This document shows, in pieces, positions 1-8,293 of a stretch of DNA of 64,000 nucleotides. Source of the DNA: CANDYO01 sp964627795. GTDB taxonomy: Bacteria; Pseudomonadota; Alphaproteobacteria; Rickettsiales; CANDYO01. The notes beneath the pieces were generated by a model that was not told the DNA's origin, did no database searches, and worked only from the letters and a program-made list of their open reading frames with translations. The stretch covers positions 1 through 64,000 of the forward strand of contig CAZVLF010000001.1 of NCBI GenBank assembly GCA_964627795.1. The letters are read 5' to 3'. The position numbers were made by a program, and so were the translations under genes. Positions within the stretch are counted from its first letter, which is position 1, and each line of letters starts with the position of its first letter.

Positions 1-6
1 AATAAA

Positions 7-1197
7 CTATTTAGAAATTTTAGCTACAACGCCAGCACCAACTGTGCGTCCACCTTCACGAATCGCGAATCTTAACCCTTCGTTCATCGCAATCGGAGAA
101 ATTAGCTCAACTTTCAAATTAACGTTATCTCCTGGCATAACCATTTCCTTACCTTCTGGCAATATAATAGTTCCAGTTACGTCTGTAGTTCTAAAATAAA
201 ACTGTGGACGATAATTCGCAAAGAATGGAGTATGTCTTCCACCTTCTTCTTTGTTCAGAATATATGCTTCTGATTCAAAATGTGTGTGTGGTGTTATGCT
301 GCCTGGTTTAGCCAATACTTGTCCACGCTCAACATCTTCTCTCTTTGTACCACGTAACAATATACCAACGTTATCTCCAGCTTGGCCTTCATCTAATAAT
401 TTGCGGAACATTTCAACACCAGTACATGTTGTTTTTTGTGTTGCACGTAAACCAATGATCTCAATCTCTTCACCAACTTTTACAATACCTGTTTCAATTC
501 TTCCAGTTACTACTGTTCCACGACCTGATATTGAAAATACGTCTTCAATAGGTAATAAGAATGGCCTATCAACTGGACGCTCTGGTTGTGGAATATAGCT
601 ATCAACCGCAGCCATCAATTCTAAAATCTTATCTTTACCAATAGCATCATTGCTTCCTTCTAATGCAGCTAATGCTGAACCTTTAATAACAGGTATATCA
701 TCACCTGGGAAACCATATGAAGTTAATAATTCTCTAACTTCCATTTCAACTAATTCTAATAATTCTGCATCATCAACCATATCTACTTTGTTCATAAATA
801 CTACAAGATATGGAACACCTACTTGGCGTGCTAAAAGGATGTGCTCTCTTGTTTGTGGCATCGGACCATCAGCCGCTGATACAACTAAAATTGCTCCGTC
901 CATTTGTGCAGCACCAGTAATCATGTTCTTTACATAATCTGCGTGTCCAGGACAATCAACGTGTGCATAGTGACGATTAGCTGTTTCATATTCAACGTGC
1001 GCCGTTGCAATAGTAATACCACGAGCCTTCTCTTCAGGAGCTTTATCAATCTCGTCATACGCTACTTTCTGACCACCACCCATAACTGACAATACACTCG
1101 TAATTGCAGCTGTTAATGTCGTCTTACCATGGTCAACGTGACCAATCGTTCCTATATTACAGTGGGGCTTATTCCTTTCAAATTTTGCCTTTGCCAT
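7..1197 (-). CDS. tuf: Elongation factor Tu
   Basis: GTPase that carries aminoacyl-tRNA to the ribosomal A site. The 396-residue protein has the full domain set: the G domain with GHVDHGKT at residues 19-26, DCPGH at 81-85 and NKVD near 136, followed by two beta-barrel domains ending in VVAKISK. Length is normal for the family. An AGAGGT ribosome binding site lies just before the ATG. It is the last gene of the rpsL-rpsG-fusA-tuf str operon, only 12 bases after fusA, so it is presumably expressed from the promoter upstream of rpsL. The stop codon lies at the window edge, so no downstream partner can be seen. Identification is certain. Confidence 0.99.
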   Translation of the reverse strand: MAKAKFERNKPHCNIGTIGHVDHGKTTLTAAITSVLSVMGGGQKVAYDEIDKAPEEKARGITIATAHVEYETANRHYAHVDCPGHADYVKNMITGAAQMDGAILVVSAADGPMPQTREHILLARQVGVPYLVVFMNKVDMVDDAELLELVEMEVRELLTSYGFPGDDIPVIKGSALAALEGSNDAIGKDKILELMAAVDSYIPQPERPVDRPFLLPIEDVFSISGRGTVVTGRIETGIVKVGEEIEIIGLRATQKTTCTGVEMFRKLLDEGQAGDNVGILLRGTKREDVERGQVLAKPGSITPHTHFESEAYILNKEEGGRHTPFFANYRPQFYFRTTDVTGTIILPEGKEMVMPGDNVNLKVELISPIAMNEGLRFAIREGGRTVGAGVVAKISK

Positions 1198-1209
1198 TTA
1201 TTTTACCTC

Positions 1210-3288
1210 TTAACTATTCTTTTTAATTATTTCATCTGCAACATGCTGTGGAACTTGCTCATAATGCGCAAACTGCATAGAATATTGAGCTCTTCCTTGA
1301 GACATTGAGCGAAGACTGTTAACATATCCAAACATAGCAGCTAATGGTACGGTTGCCGAAATTACTTGAGCATTTGCTCTTCTTTCCATACCGCTAATAC
1401 TACCTCTACGGCTGTTTAAGTCACCAATAATATCACCCATATATTCTTCAGGCGTCACAACTTCAACTTTCATAATTGGCTCTAGTAATTTAGGCGAACA
1501 TTTTGGAACACCTTCTTTAAATAATGATCTAGCTGCAATTTCGAAAGCCATAACACTTGAGTCAACATCATGGTAAGCACCATCAATTAGCGTAGCTTTA
1601 AAATCAATCATCGGGAACCCAGCAAGAACACCTGTTTCCTTAGCTTGCTCTAAACCTTTTTCAACCCCAGGAATATACTCTTTTGGAACATTACCACCAA
1701 CAATCTTACTAACAAAAACAAAACCCTCACCTGGCTCTGCTGGTTCAAAAATCATCTTAATTTTCGCGAATTGTCCTGCACCACCAGTCTGCTTTTTGTG
1801 AGTATATTCAACTTCAGCAGCCTTAGTAATTGTTTCCCTATAAGCTACTTGAGGAGCACCAATATTAGCATCAACCTTAAATTCTCTTTTCATACGGTCA
1901 ACGATAATTTCAAGATGTAATTCACCCATACCTTTTAAAATTGTCTGCCCAGTTTCAGGATCCGAAGAAACATGAAGTGATGGATCTTCAGCAGATAATC
2001 TTGATAAAGCCATACCCATTTTTTCTTGGTCAGCTGTAGTTTTTGGTTCAACAGCAACCTCAATAACAGGTTTTGGAAATTCCATTCTTTCCAGAATAAC
2101 TGGATGATCAGGATCACATAATGTGTCGCCAGTTGTAGTATTTTTAAGACCAGCTAACGCAACAATATCACCAGCTCTAGCTTCTTTAATATCTTCTCTG
2201 TTGTTTGCATGCATTAACAACATTCTTCCAACGCGTTCTTTTTGGTCTTTAACTGTATTCATAACAGATGTAGAAGCATTTAACACACCAGAATAAATTC
2301 TAACGAATGTTAATGAGCCAACAAATGGGTCATTCATGACTTTAAATGCTAAACCAGAAAATGGCTCTTTATCAGATGCTTTACGCTCCAATTGTTTCTC
2401 GTGATCATCAACATCAACACCTTTAACTGAAGGAACATCTAAAGGACTTGGTAAATAGTCAATTACTGCATCAAGTAATGGCTGAACACCTTTATTTTTA
2501 AACGCACTTCCACAAATCACCGGAACAAACTTACTTGATATAGTTCCTTTACGAATACATTTTTTAAGCTGTTCCTCTGTAATTTCTTCACCCATCAAAT
2601 AAGCTTCTGTTAAATCATCATCCATTTCAACAGCAGCTTCAACGAGTTTACGATGATATTCTTCAGCTTTTTCTTTTAAATCTGCTGGGATTTCACCATA
2701 GACATATTCTGCACCTAGGTCTTCATTTTTCCATGTAATACCTTGCATTTTAACTAAGTCAACAACACCTGCAAAAGTATCTTCTCCACCAATTGGCAAC
2801 TGAAGAACTATTGGAGTTGCACCTAAACGGTCAACAATCATGTCAACACAACGATAAAAATTAGCGCCAGTACGGTCCATTTTATTAACGAAACAAATTC
2901 TTGGTACATCATATTTATCTGCCTGACGCCATACAGTTTCAGATTGCGGCTCAACACCAGCCACACCATCAAAAACAGCAACCGCACCATCTAACACTCT
3001 CAAAGAACGCTCAACCTCAATTGTAAAGTCTACGTGCCCTGGTGTATCAATAATATTGATTTTTTTATTTCTCCAAGTACATGTTGTAGCAGCTGAAGTA
3101 ATAGTAATACCGCGTTCTTGCTCTTGTTCCATCCAGTCCATGGTTGCAGCACCCTCATGCACTTCACCAATTTTATATGACTTTCCGGTATAATAAAGTA
3201 TCCTTTCAGTTGTTGTGGTTTTACCAGCATCAATATGAGCGCAGATACCAATATTTCTTACTTCGTCTAATGGAGTCACTTTCGACAT
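1210..3288 (-). CDS. fusA: Elongation factor G
   Basis: Ribosomal translocase GTPase, cytoplasmic. At 692 residues it is full length. The P-loop AHIDAGKT sits at residues 17-24, DTPGH near 82 and NKMD near 136. The G', II, III, IV and V domains follow without interruption. A GAGGAAT ribosome binding site precedes the ATG. It lies between rpsG (24-base gap) and tuf (12-base gap), the ancestral str operon order. Nothing in the sequence suggests it is the EF-G2 paralog. Confidence 0.99.
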   Translation of the reverse strand: MSKVTPLDEVRNIGICAHIDAGKTTTTERILYYTGKSYKIGEVHEGAATMDWMEQEQERGITITSAATTCTWRNKKINIIDTPGHVDFTIEVERSLRVLDGAVAVFDGVAGVEPQSETVWRQADKYDVPRICFVNKMDRTGANFYRCVDMIVDRLGATPIVLQLPIGGEDTFAGVVDLVKMQGITWKNEDLGAEYVYGEIPADLKEKAEEYHRKLVEAAVEMDDDLTEAYLMGEEITEEQLKKCIRKGTISSKFVPVICGSAFKNKGVQPLLDAVIDYLPSPLDVPSVKGVDVDDHEKQLERKASDKEPFSGLAFKVMNDPFVGSLTFVRIYSGVLNASTSVMNTVKDQKERVGRMLLMHANNREDIKEARAGDIVALAGLKNTTTGDTLCDPDHPVILERMEFPKPVIEVAVEPKTTADQEKMGMALSRLSAEDPSLHVSSDPETGQTILKGMGELHLEIIVDRMKREFKVDANIGAPQVAYRETITKAAEVEYTHKKQTGGAGQFAKIKMIFEPAEPGEGFVFVSKIVGGNVPKEYIPGVEKGLEQAKETGVLAGFPMIDFKATLIDGAYHDVDSSVMAFEIAARSLFKEGVPKCSPKLLEPIMKVEVVTPEEYMGDIIGDLNSRRGSISGMERRANAQVISATVPLAAMFGYVNSLRSMSQGRAQYSMQFAHYEQVPQHVADEIIKKNS

Positions 3289-3312
3289 CTAATTCCTCAT
3301 CAAATCTTAAAA

Positions 3313-3780
3313 TTACATTTTATAATGGGCAAAAGCTCTATTTGACTCTGCCATTTTACGAACATCTTCTCTCTTCTTAACTGAAGCGCCTCTTTTGTTG
3401 AACGCGTCATTTAACTCAGCCGCAAGCTTCTCCATCATTGTTTTACCATGACGCCCTCTTGAGTATGTAATAATCCATCTGATACCAAGAGCAAATGAAC
3501 GAGAAGTACGAACTTCAACAGGAACTTGATACGTAGCTCCACCAACTCTTCTAGATCTAACTTCTAACTGCGGGCGCACATTGTTCACCGCTTCTTCAAA
3601 AGCTTCCACCGCATTAACCTTGGTCATTTTTGCTAATTCATCTAATGCACCATACATTATTTTTTCAGCAATAGATTTTTTTCCTGCATACATTAATTGA
3701 TTTACAAACTTTGCAACCAATACACTTCCATATTTTGCATCTGGAAATACTTCACGTTTTTTCGCTGCTCTACGACGCAT
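3313..3780 (-). CDS. rpsG: 30S ribosomal protein S7
   Basis: Primary binder of the 3' major domain of 16S rRNA and organiser of the small-subunit head. The 155 residues carry typical S7 blocks, including an N-terminal MRRRAAKKR and the central VRSRRVGGATYQVPVEV segment. Length matches bacterial S7 (about 156). It sits 28 bases downstream of rpsL and 24 bases before fusA, so it is co-transcribed in the str operon. In other bacteria S7 autoregulates this operon through the rpsL-rpsG spacer. The spacer here is too short to judge whether that control persists. Confidence 0.98.
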   Translation of the reverse strand: MRRRAAKKREVFPDAKYGSVLVAKFVNQLMYAGKKSIAEKIMYGALDELAKMTKVNAVEAFEEAVNNVRPQLEVRSRRVGGATYQVPVEVRTSRSFALGIRWIITYSRGRHGKTMMEKLAAELNDAFNKRGASVKKREDVRKMAESNRAFAHYKM

Positions 3781-3808
3781 AATCTACTCTCTTCTACTCT
3801 AATAGTTA

Positions 3809-4180
3809 CTATTTAGGCTTTTTGGCGCCGTATTTCGAACGCCCTTGTTTACGATCTTTAACACCTTGGGTATCTCTTGTACCACGAATAATATGGTAAC
3901 GAACCCCTGGTAAGTCTTTTACCCTACCGCCCCTAATCATAACGACTGAGTGCTCTTGTAGGTTATGCCCCTCACCTGGAATATATCCAATAACTTCAAA
4001 ACCATTAGTTAATCTGATTCTCGCTACTTTACGCAACGCTGAGTTTGGCTTTTTAGGAGTTGTTGTGTAAACCCTAACACACACACCTCTTTTTTGTGGA
4101 CAACTTTCTAAAGCTGGAACTTTATTTCTCTTAACTTTAGAAGCTCTTGGCTTACGCACAAGTTGATTAATTGTTGGCAT
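3809..4180 (-). CDS. rpsL: 30S ribosomal protein S12
   Basis: Decoding-centre ribosomal protein, first gene of the str operon. The 123 residues include the conserved TTTPKKPNSALRK loop (Lys at 43 and 44) and GGRVKDLPGVRYH. The two lysine positions where substitutions classically give streptomycin resistance are both unmodified Lys. A GGAG-type ribosome binding site lies about 8 bases before the ATG. The transcript leader from the predicted promoter (4244-4272) would be roughly 55-60 bases. Confidence 0.98.
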   Translation of the reverse strand: MPTINQLVRKPRASKVKRNKVPALESCPQKRGVCVRVYTTTPKKPNSALRKVARIRLTNGFEVIGYIPGEGHNLQEHSVVMIRGGRVKDLPGVRYHIIRGTRDTQGVKDRKQGRSKYGAKKPK

Positions 4181-4243
4181 TAAAAATCTCCAAAATTATC
4201 TAAAACAATTGATACTTTTATAAAAAAACGTCTTAAGCCGTGC

Positions 4244-4272
4244 ATTCTATTATCAGCTTTGATAATAGTCAA
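4244..4272 (-). promoter_or_regulatory. str operon promoter with palindromic spacer
   Basis: On the minus strand TTGACT (4272-4267) and TAGAAT (4249-4244) are separated by exactly 17 bases, a good sigma-70 promoter about 65 bases upstream of rpsL. The spacer is part of a perfect inverted repeat with 8-base arms CTATTATC (4247-4254) and GATAATAG (4261-4268) around a 6-base centre. The repeat touches both promoter elements. The promoter call is well supported. An operator role for the palindrome is inference. Confidence 0.65.
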
Positions 4273-4279
4273 GCACTAA

Positions 4280-4633
4280 CTAACATTTCAAATTGTATCA
4301 CACATAACTATTCAGCTGGAACAGCTGATCCTTGGCACCTTAAATATTGCATCAGCATTTGAAGGCAAATTCACATATGCAAAGCTATACCAAAAAATCT
4401 ATAAAAAGATCGTATTATCTTATATATTATTTTTTCTACTAGTGCAAGTCCTTATTTACCATTTTGATGATATGATAGCCTTTATCGTTATATTTAAGAA
4501 TATAGCGGCACCAATAATATATGCGAACTTAATTAACATTAAAATGTTAAAAATTATTTATTTTAACGCTTTACAAAAAGCCACCCCCTCTTATCTCAAC
4601 TCTATTGCTTCTTTGCAATTTCAAAGGTATTGA
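4280..4633 (+). pseudogene. Remnant of a membrane-protein gene
   Basis: An open frame of about 117 codons with no ATG near its start runs from 4280 to a TAG/TAA-bounded end at 4633. It begins inside the region divergent from the str promoter. The translation holds two hydrophobic stretches (around VLSYILFFLLVQVL and MIAFIVIF) separated by a short polar loop, as in the C-terminal end of a polytopic transporter. No ribosome binding site or complete start is visible. I do not recognise the family. The most likely reading is the 3' end of a truncated transporter gene. It could also be a chance open frame in AT-rich DNA. Confidence 0.3.
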
Positions 4634-4666
4634 TTACTTAAGTAAGCATACTTAATTATAACACTT

Positions 4667-4706
4667 AAAAAATAAGACAATAAATTTTCGTAATTAATTG
4701 TCTTAT
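4667..4706 (-). terminator. Terminator after the methyltransferase gene
   Basis: Perfect 10-base inverted repeat ATAAGACAAT (4672-4681) and ATTGTCTTAT (4697-4706) with a 15-base loop, 15 bases past the stop codon at 4721. Read on the minus strand the stem is followed at once by five T residues. The stem is AT-rich, so strength is uncertain. Confidence 0.55.
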
Positions 4707-4720
4707 AGTGTATTTTTAAG

Positions 4721-5506
4721 TTATGGCTTGGGTAATTTAACTATATTTGCATACTTGCCATGCATTACTCGCTTATACTTATTATTTCTAGGCTCTTCTA
4801 GTTTTTTAATATAAGCAATTCCATCATAAAATGTTATTGATTCAACCCATTTCACCATATAACTTTCGTAATCATTCAAAATGTTAATAAAACTATCTGT
4901 TATGTGGTAGGCATTTAACAAATCAATAATTTTTTTTAAAAACTCTATTGAACTATTTTTTTCCTGCAATCCTCCTCCATAAGCAGACCAATAAGAAGTG
5001 TGTAAATCTTCAATAACATAAACTCCACCTGGCTTAATTTTAGGAAATAAGTTTTTAAAAGTATTTATTACTTCTGAACAAATATGAGATGCATCATCAA
5101 GTATAATATCAAAAAAAATACCTTCTAGGTATTTTTCAAATTCCCGTTTATCCGAAGCATCAAAACAAAATGTTGTTATATTTTTGCTGAATTCTAATTT
5201 ACAAACAGCTGGATTTATATCAACGCCATAAATATTTCCGTTAATAAAATACTTCTTTGCATTTTCTAACGAGCCTCCATTTTGAACCCCTATCTCAAGT
5301 ACATCCGGATTTTTATTAATAAATTTTTTATATGCACTATCATATACATCAAAATAATTTTCCCACTTATCAGATATATAACCTTCATTATTATAATATA
5401 TTTCTTTATAGGATGGGTAACTTATATAACAAACATTATTATCATATACTTCTGGACTAAGCGAAGCATTACCTGAGGTTAAACTTAGATCATTTTCTAA
5501 TAGCAT
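4721..5506 (-). CDS. Class I SAM-dependent methyltransferase
   Basis: Predicted soluble methyltransferase of the Rossmann type (Methyltransf_24-like, related to sugar and macrolide O-methyltransferases). Motif I VLEIGVQNGGSL is at residues 69-80, the acidic post-I strand GVDINP at 94-99, a DDASH motif at 137-141, and GGVYVIEDLHTSYW at 160-173. DDASH and IEDLHTSYW are typical of enzymes that act on sugar or secondary-metabolite hydroxyls. The 261-residue length is normal. A strong AAAGGAG site precedes the ATG. The gene stands alone, divergent from a PAP2 phosphatase, with its own terminator. The substrate cannot be told from sequence. A surface glycan is a reasonable guess because glycosyltransferases occur elsewhere in the window. 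Confidence 0.8.
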   Translation of the reverse strand: MLLENDLSLTSGNASLSPEVYDNNVCYISYPSYKEIYYNNEGYISDKWENYFDVYDSAYKKFINKNPDVLEIGVQNGGSLENAKKYFINGNIYGVDINPAVCKLEFSKNITTFCFDASDKREFEKYLEGIFFDIILDDASHICSEVINTFKNLFPKIKPGGVYVIEDLHTSYWSAYGGGLQEKNSSIEFLKKIIDLLNAYHITDSFINILNDYESYMVKWVESITFYDGIAYIKKLEEPRNNKYKRVMHGKYANIVKLPKP

Positions 5507-5685
5507 ATTTTTCTCCTTTATTTTTATTTTAATCCACTTTTTGAACCTTAAAACTTATATCTTATTTCAAAAATGTGAGCAATTTGTTTCTTCTTAAGCG
5601 CGAAAGAATAATCAAATCCAAAAAATATTATTGATTAACTTATAACAACAGATAAACTAAAATCTTTAACTAATTGATTACTAGT

Positions 5686-6351
5686 ATGGAACGCGAACTT
5701 GAACTAATAAAAACAATCAATGAAAAAATTTTCCTCTATATCAACAATATATTTGGTCATCCAAATTTTGATAATCTAATGATATTTGTTCAAAAATCTT
5801 TAAGTGCTAGCTTTGCAATATTTTATCTTATAATATTTGCTTTTTATTTCTCTTTACTATTAAGGCTAAAAAGTAATAATGAAGCCAATTTTAAAGGTTT
5901 TTTTATCCTTGGCTCCTCCTGCTTAGCTACATTTTTCTGTTCATCTATAAGCACTGTAATTGCAGTCGTGCTTAAGAACTATGTTCAAGTTATGCGCCCA
6001 TTTTGTGCTAGTAATGGTATATACTATCTAAATGAAGTAGTAAGCAAGTTAAATTGTAGCCAAAGCTTTCCAAGCGGACATATGACAGCAGCTATAATGA
6101 TTGTTGCAAGCTTTTGGCCTCTATTTAATAAAACATTAAAATTATTTTCTGTTGGCTTTGTTATTACAGTTGGAATTGGAAGAATTGCTGCTGGCGCTCA
6201 TTATCCTCTTGATCTTTTTGGGGCAATAATAATAACGCTACCCTTGATATTATATATTAGACCACATATATATAATTTAGTGCATAAGCTTGATAAAAAG
6301 TTAAAGTTATCTCATTTCTTTTGGATCAATTTTAAAAAATCAAAAGATTAA
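5686..6351 (+). CDS. PAP2-family membrane phosphatase
   Basis: Integral membrane phosphatase of the PAP2/phosphatidic acid phosphatase superfamily, which removes phosphate from lipids such as undecaprenyl pyrophosphate, PGP or lipid A. The three catalytic blocks are intact: K-x6-RP (KNYVQVMRP), PSGH in SQSFPSGHM, and R-x5-H-x3-D in GRIAAGAHYPLD. Several hydrophobic helices surround them. I place the start at the ATG at 5686. An in-frame TTG 12 bases earlier is possible, and neither has a clear ribosome binding site. It lies between a divergent methyltransferase and rpoH. Substrate is unassigned. Confidence 0.85.
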   Translation: MERELELIKTINEKIFLYINNIFGHPNFDNLMIFVQKSLSASFAIFYLIIFAFYFSLLLRLKSNNEANFKGFFILGSSCLATFFCSSISTVIAVVLKNYVQVMRPFCASNGIYYLNEVVSKLNCSQSFPSGHMTAAIMIVASFWPLFNKTLKLFSVGFVITVGIGRIAAGAHYPLDLFGAIIITLPLILYIRPHIYNLVHKLDKKLKLSHFFWINFKKSKD

Positions 6352-6389
6352 GATTATTTAATAAATTAATAGATTATTAGTTGATCTTC

Positions 6390-6417
6390 TTGAATTCTTA
6401 TGTTATTATTGTAATAC
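6390..6417 (+). promoter_or_regulatory. Possible rpoH promoter
   Basis: TTGAAT (6390-6395) and TAATAC (6412-6417) with a 16-base spacer, 57 bases before the rpoH ATG. Both hexamers are imperfect and the surroundings are AT-rich, so this is tentative. Confidence 0.35.
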
Positions 6418-6474
6418 TAATTTTGTAATATAAATGCTTAAGTTTTACTTATTTTTGATTGGAGATCTATTATA

Positions 6475-7341
6475 ATGTCTAACAATCTTCCTGCCTTAAG
6501 TGATAGCCATTCTGGGTTTTTGCAATATCTTAATGCCGTTAACAAAATTCCTTCCTTAGAGGCTGACGAAGAATATATGCTAGCTAAAAGACTAATTGAG
6601 GAACAAGATGTTTTTGCGGCCCAAAAGTTAGTTGAAAGCCATTTAAAGCTAGTAGTTAAGGTTGCCATGTCTTTTAGAAATTATGGCTTGCCAATTGTAG
6701 AGCTTATTTCTGAAGGAAATTTAGGATTAATGCAGGCAGTTAAAAAATTTGATCCTGAGAAAGGCCATAGGCTTTCAACTTATGCAATGTGGTGGATTAG
6801 AGCATCTATACAAGAATTTGTCTTAAAATCATGGTCTTTAGTTAAAATCGGGACTACGGCAACTCAAAAAAAATTATTTTTTAATTTAGCAAGAGTAAAG
6901 CGTAAAATTCTTAACACTGAAGGTCGCGAGTTTAAATATTCAGATTATGAAACTATTGCTCAGGAGCTTAATGTTGCTGAAGCAGAAGTAATTGAGATGG
7001 ACGCAAGATTAAAACAAGATAAATATTTAAATGAGTCTATTGGGGATGAAGGTGAAGGAGAACTTATCGATATGCTTCCCGAATCCAAAGCAAATCAAGA
7101 AATTATTATAGCTACTAACCAAGAAAAAAATTTGAGAAAGAAATTACTTTATCAAGCACTTAATCAACTTAATGAAAGAGAAGTTTACATTATTAATGCA
7201 AGAAGGCTAAGAGAAAATCCTTTAACTTTAGAAGACTTAAGTGCTCATTTTAATATCTCTAAAGAGCGGGTACGGCAAATTGAAGAAAGAGCAGTAGAAA
7301 AACTATCATCTTATGTTTCTACTCAACTTCCAAGCGCATAA
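6475..7341 (+). CDS. rpoH: RNA polymerase sigma-32 (heat-shock) factor
   Basis: Sigma factor that directs RNA polymerase to heat-shock promoters. The 288 residues have sigma region 2 (LVESHLKLVVKVAMSF, GNLGLMQAVKKFDPEKG, LSTYAMWWIRASIQEF) and the RpoH-box sequence QKKLFFNLARVKRKI, which separates it from RpoD. Region 4 has a helix-turn-helix (LTLEDLSAHFNISKERVRQIEERAVEKL, partly shown). GGAGA precedes the ATG by 10 bases. lon, a classical RpoH target, lies 1 kb downstream on the other strand. No clear RpoH promoter was found there. Confidence 0.97.
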   Translation: MSNNLPALSDSHSGFLQYLNAVNKIPSLEADEEYMLAKRLIEEQDVFAAQKLVESHLKLVVKVAMSFRNYGLPIVELISEGNLGLMQAVKKFDPEKGHRLSTYAMWWIRASIQEFVLKSWSLVKIGTTATQKKLFFNLARVKRKILNTEGREFKYSDYETIAQELNVAEAEVIEMDARLKQDKYLNESIGDEGEGELIDMLPESKANQEIIIATNQEKNLRKKLLYQALNQLNEREVYIINARRLRENPLTLEDLSAHFNISKERVRQIEERAVEKLSSYVSTQLPSA

Positions 7342-7342
7342 T

Positions 7343-7759
7343 ATGGGATATGAACAAATAAATTTAAGACCAGCAAAAATTAGAGACACCCAAAAAATTG
7401 ATTTTCTTTCAGCTTGGATATCGATCTACCGAAGAATAACGTTCAAGAATTGATTTTCTTTTATCTAATAAAAATTATGGCGTAGCAATAGCATAATCAT
7501 ACCATAAAATTGTAGTTTTAATTGCTTGGGTCAAAACAGATTTTTTTGTTACTAATAAAGCTAGGTTTCGTATTTAAGCAATAGCAGTAGATGAATTCTT
7601 TAGAAATAAAAATATTGGAAGAAAAACTTATATATTATTTGGAAAAAATCGCAAGAAGCTCTTCACCTTCAATAATTGAGCTCACCCCGGTTACACAGGA
7701 GAGCAAAAGATGGAACTCACTCTTTTTCTAAGTCTCTTGGCTATTTAAATGAAGACTAA
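7343..7759 (+). pseudogene. Decayed GNAT acetyltransferase
   Basis: The remains of a GNAT N-acetyltransferase run in several frames. The ATG at 7343 opens MGYEQINLRPAKIRDTQ, a typical GNAT start, then stops after about 36 codons. Further on another frame reads AIAVDEFFRNKNIGRKL, which is acetyl-CoA-binding motif A with an R-x-x-x-I-G-R loop. The end reads FSKSLGYLNED before a TAA at 7757, the usual GNAT C-terminal block. At least two frameshifts and internal stops separate these pieces. It directly follows rpoH (1-base gap). The family assignment is firm and the substrate is unknown. Confidence 0.75.
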
Positions 7760-7837
7760 ATGGCAAAACTATATCTTAAAAAAGAACTCTACTAAAGAAT
7801 CTTTAAAAAACAACATTTTGCTTATTTTAGATAATAA

Positions 7838-7867
7838 AAAAACCTCAAATATAAATTTGAGGTTTTT
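7838..7867. terminator. Bidirectional intrinsic terminator
   Basis: Perfect 13-base stem AAAAACCTCAAAT (7838-7850) and its complement (7855-7867) with loop ATAA. It is flanked by A and T runs so it can work in both directions: for rpoH transcripts on the plus strand and for hup on the minus strand. Confidence 0.85.
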
Positions 7868-7890
7868 ATTTTTAGAATAAGAGACAAATA

Positions 7891-8163
7891 TTAGTTAATA
7901 TCGTCTTTTAAGCCTTTACCAGCTTTAAATTTAGGTTGAACTGAAGCAGGAATTTTAATTTCTGCACCAGTACGTGGATTACGTCCTGTTGTTGCTTGTC
8001 TCTTAACAGCATGGAATGTACCAAAACCAACCAGTCTTACATCATCGCCTCTTTTAAGAGCTTTTCCGACCGCCATTATAAAAGCATCTAAGCTTTTTTC
8101 ACATGACGCTTTTGATTGATTAGATAATTCTGCCATCATAGCAACTAATTCTTTCTTATTCAC
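7891..8163 (-). CDS. hup: DNA-binding protein HU
   Basis: Small histone-like dimer that bends DNA and compacts the nucleoid. The 90 residues begin MNKKELVAMM, contain the HU/IHF signature (VRLVGFGTFHAVKRQATTGRNP, the beta-arm with the intercalating proline) and end in a lysine-rich tail. The start codon is GTG, with AAAGGG eight bases upstream. It lies downstream of lon in the same direction but has its own promoter overlapping the lon stop codon. The lon-hup order is common in proteobacteria. Confidence 0.95.
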   Translation of the reverse strand: MNKKELVAMMAELSNQSKASCEKSLDAFIMAVGKALKRGDDVRLVGFGTFHAVKRQATTGRNPRTGAEIKIPASVQPKFKAGKGLKDDIN

Positions 8164-8263
8164 TTTATATACCCTTTAAATTATTAAGTTAACTGGTCTT
8201 GATGAATTCACCACAAATTCAACAACCGACAAATAAAAAATACTATTGCTAGTACTTAAAACT

Positions 8264-8293
8264 ATCATATCCTTAAGTTTATTTAGATGTCAA
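8264..8293 (-). promoter_or_regulatory. hup promoter overlapping the end of lon
   Basis: On the minus strand a perfect TTGACA (8293-8288) and TATGAT (8269-8264) are 18 bases apart, about 100 bases before the hup GTG. The -35 box overlaps the lon stop codon. This implies independent transcription of hup, with a leader of roughly 95 bases. Confidence 0.6.
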
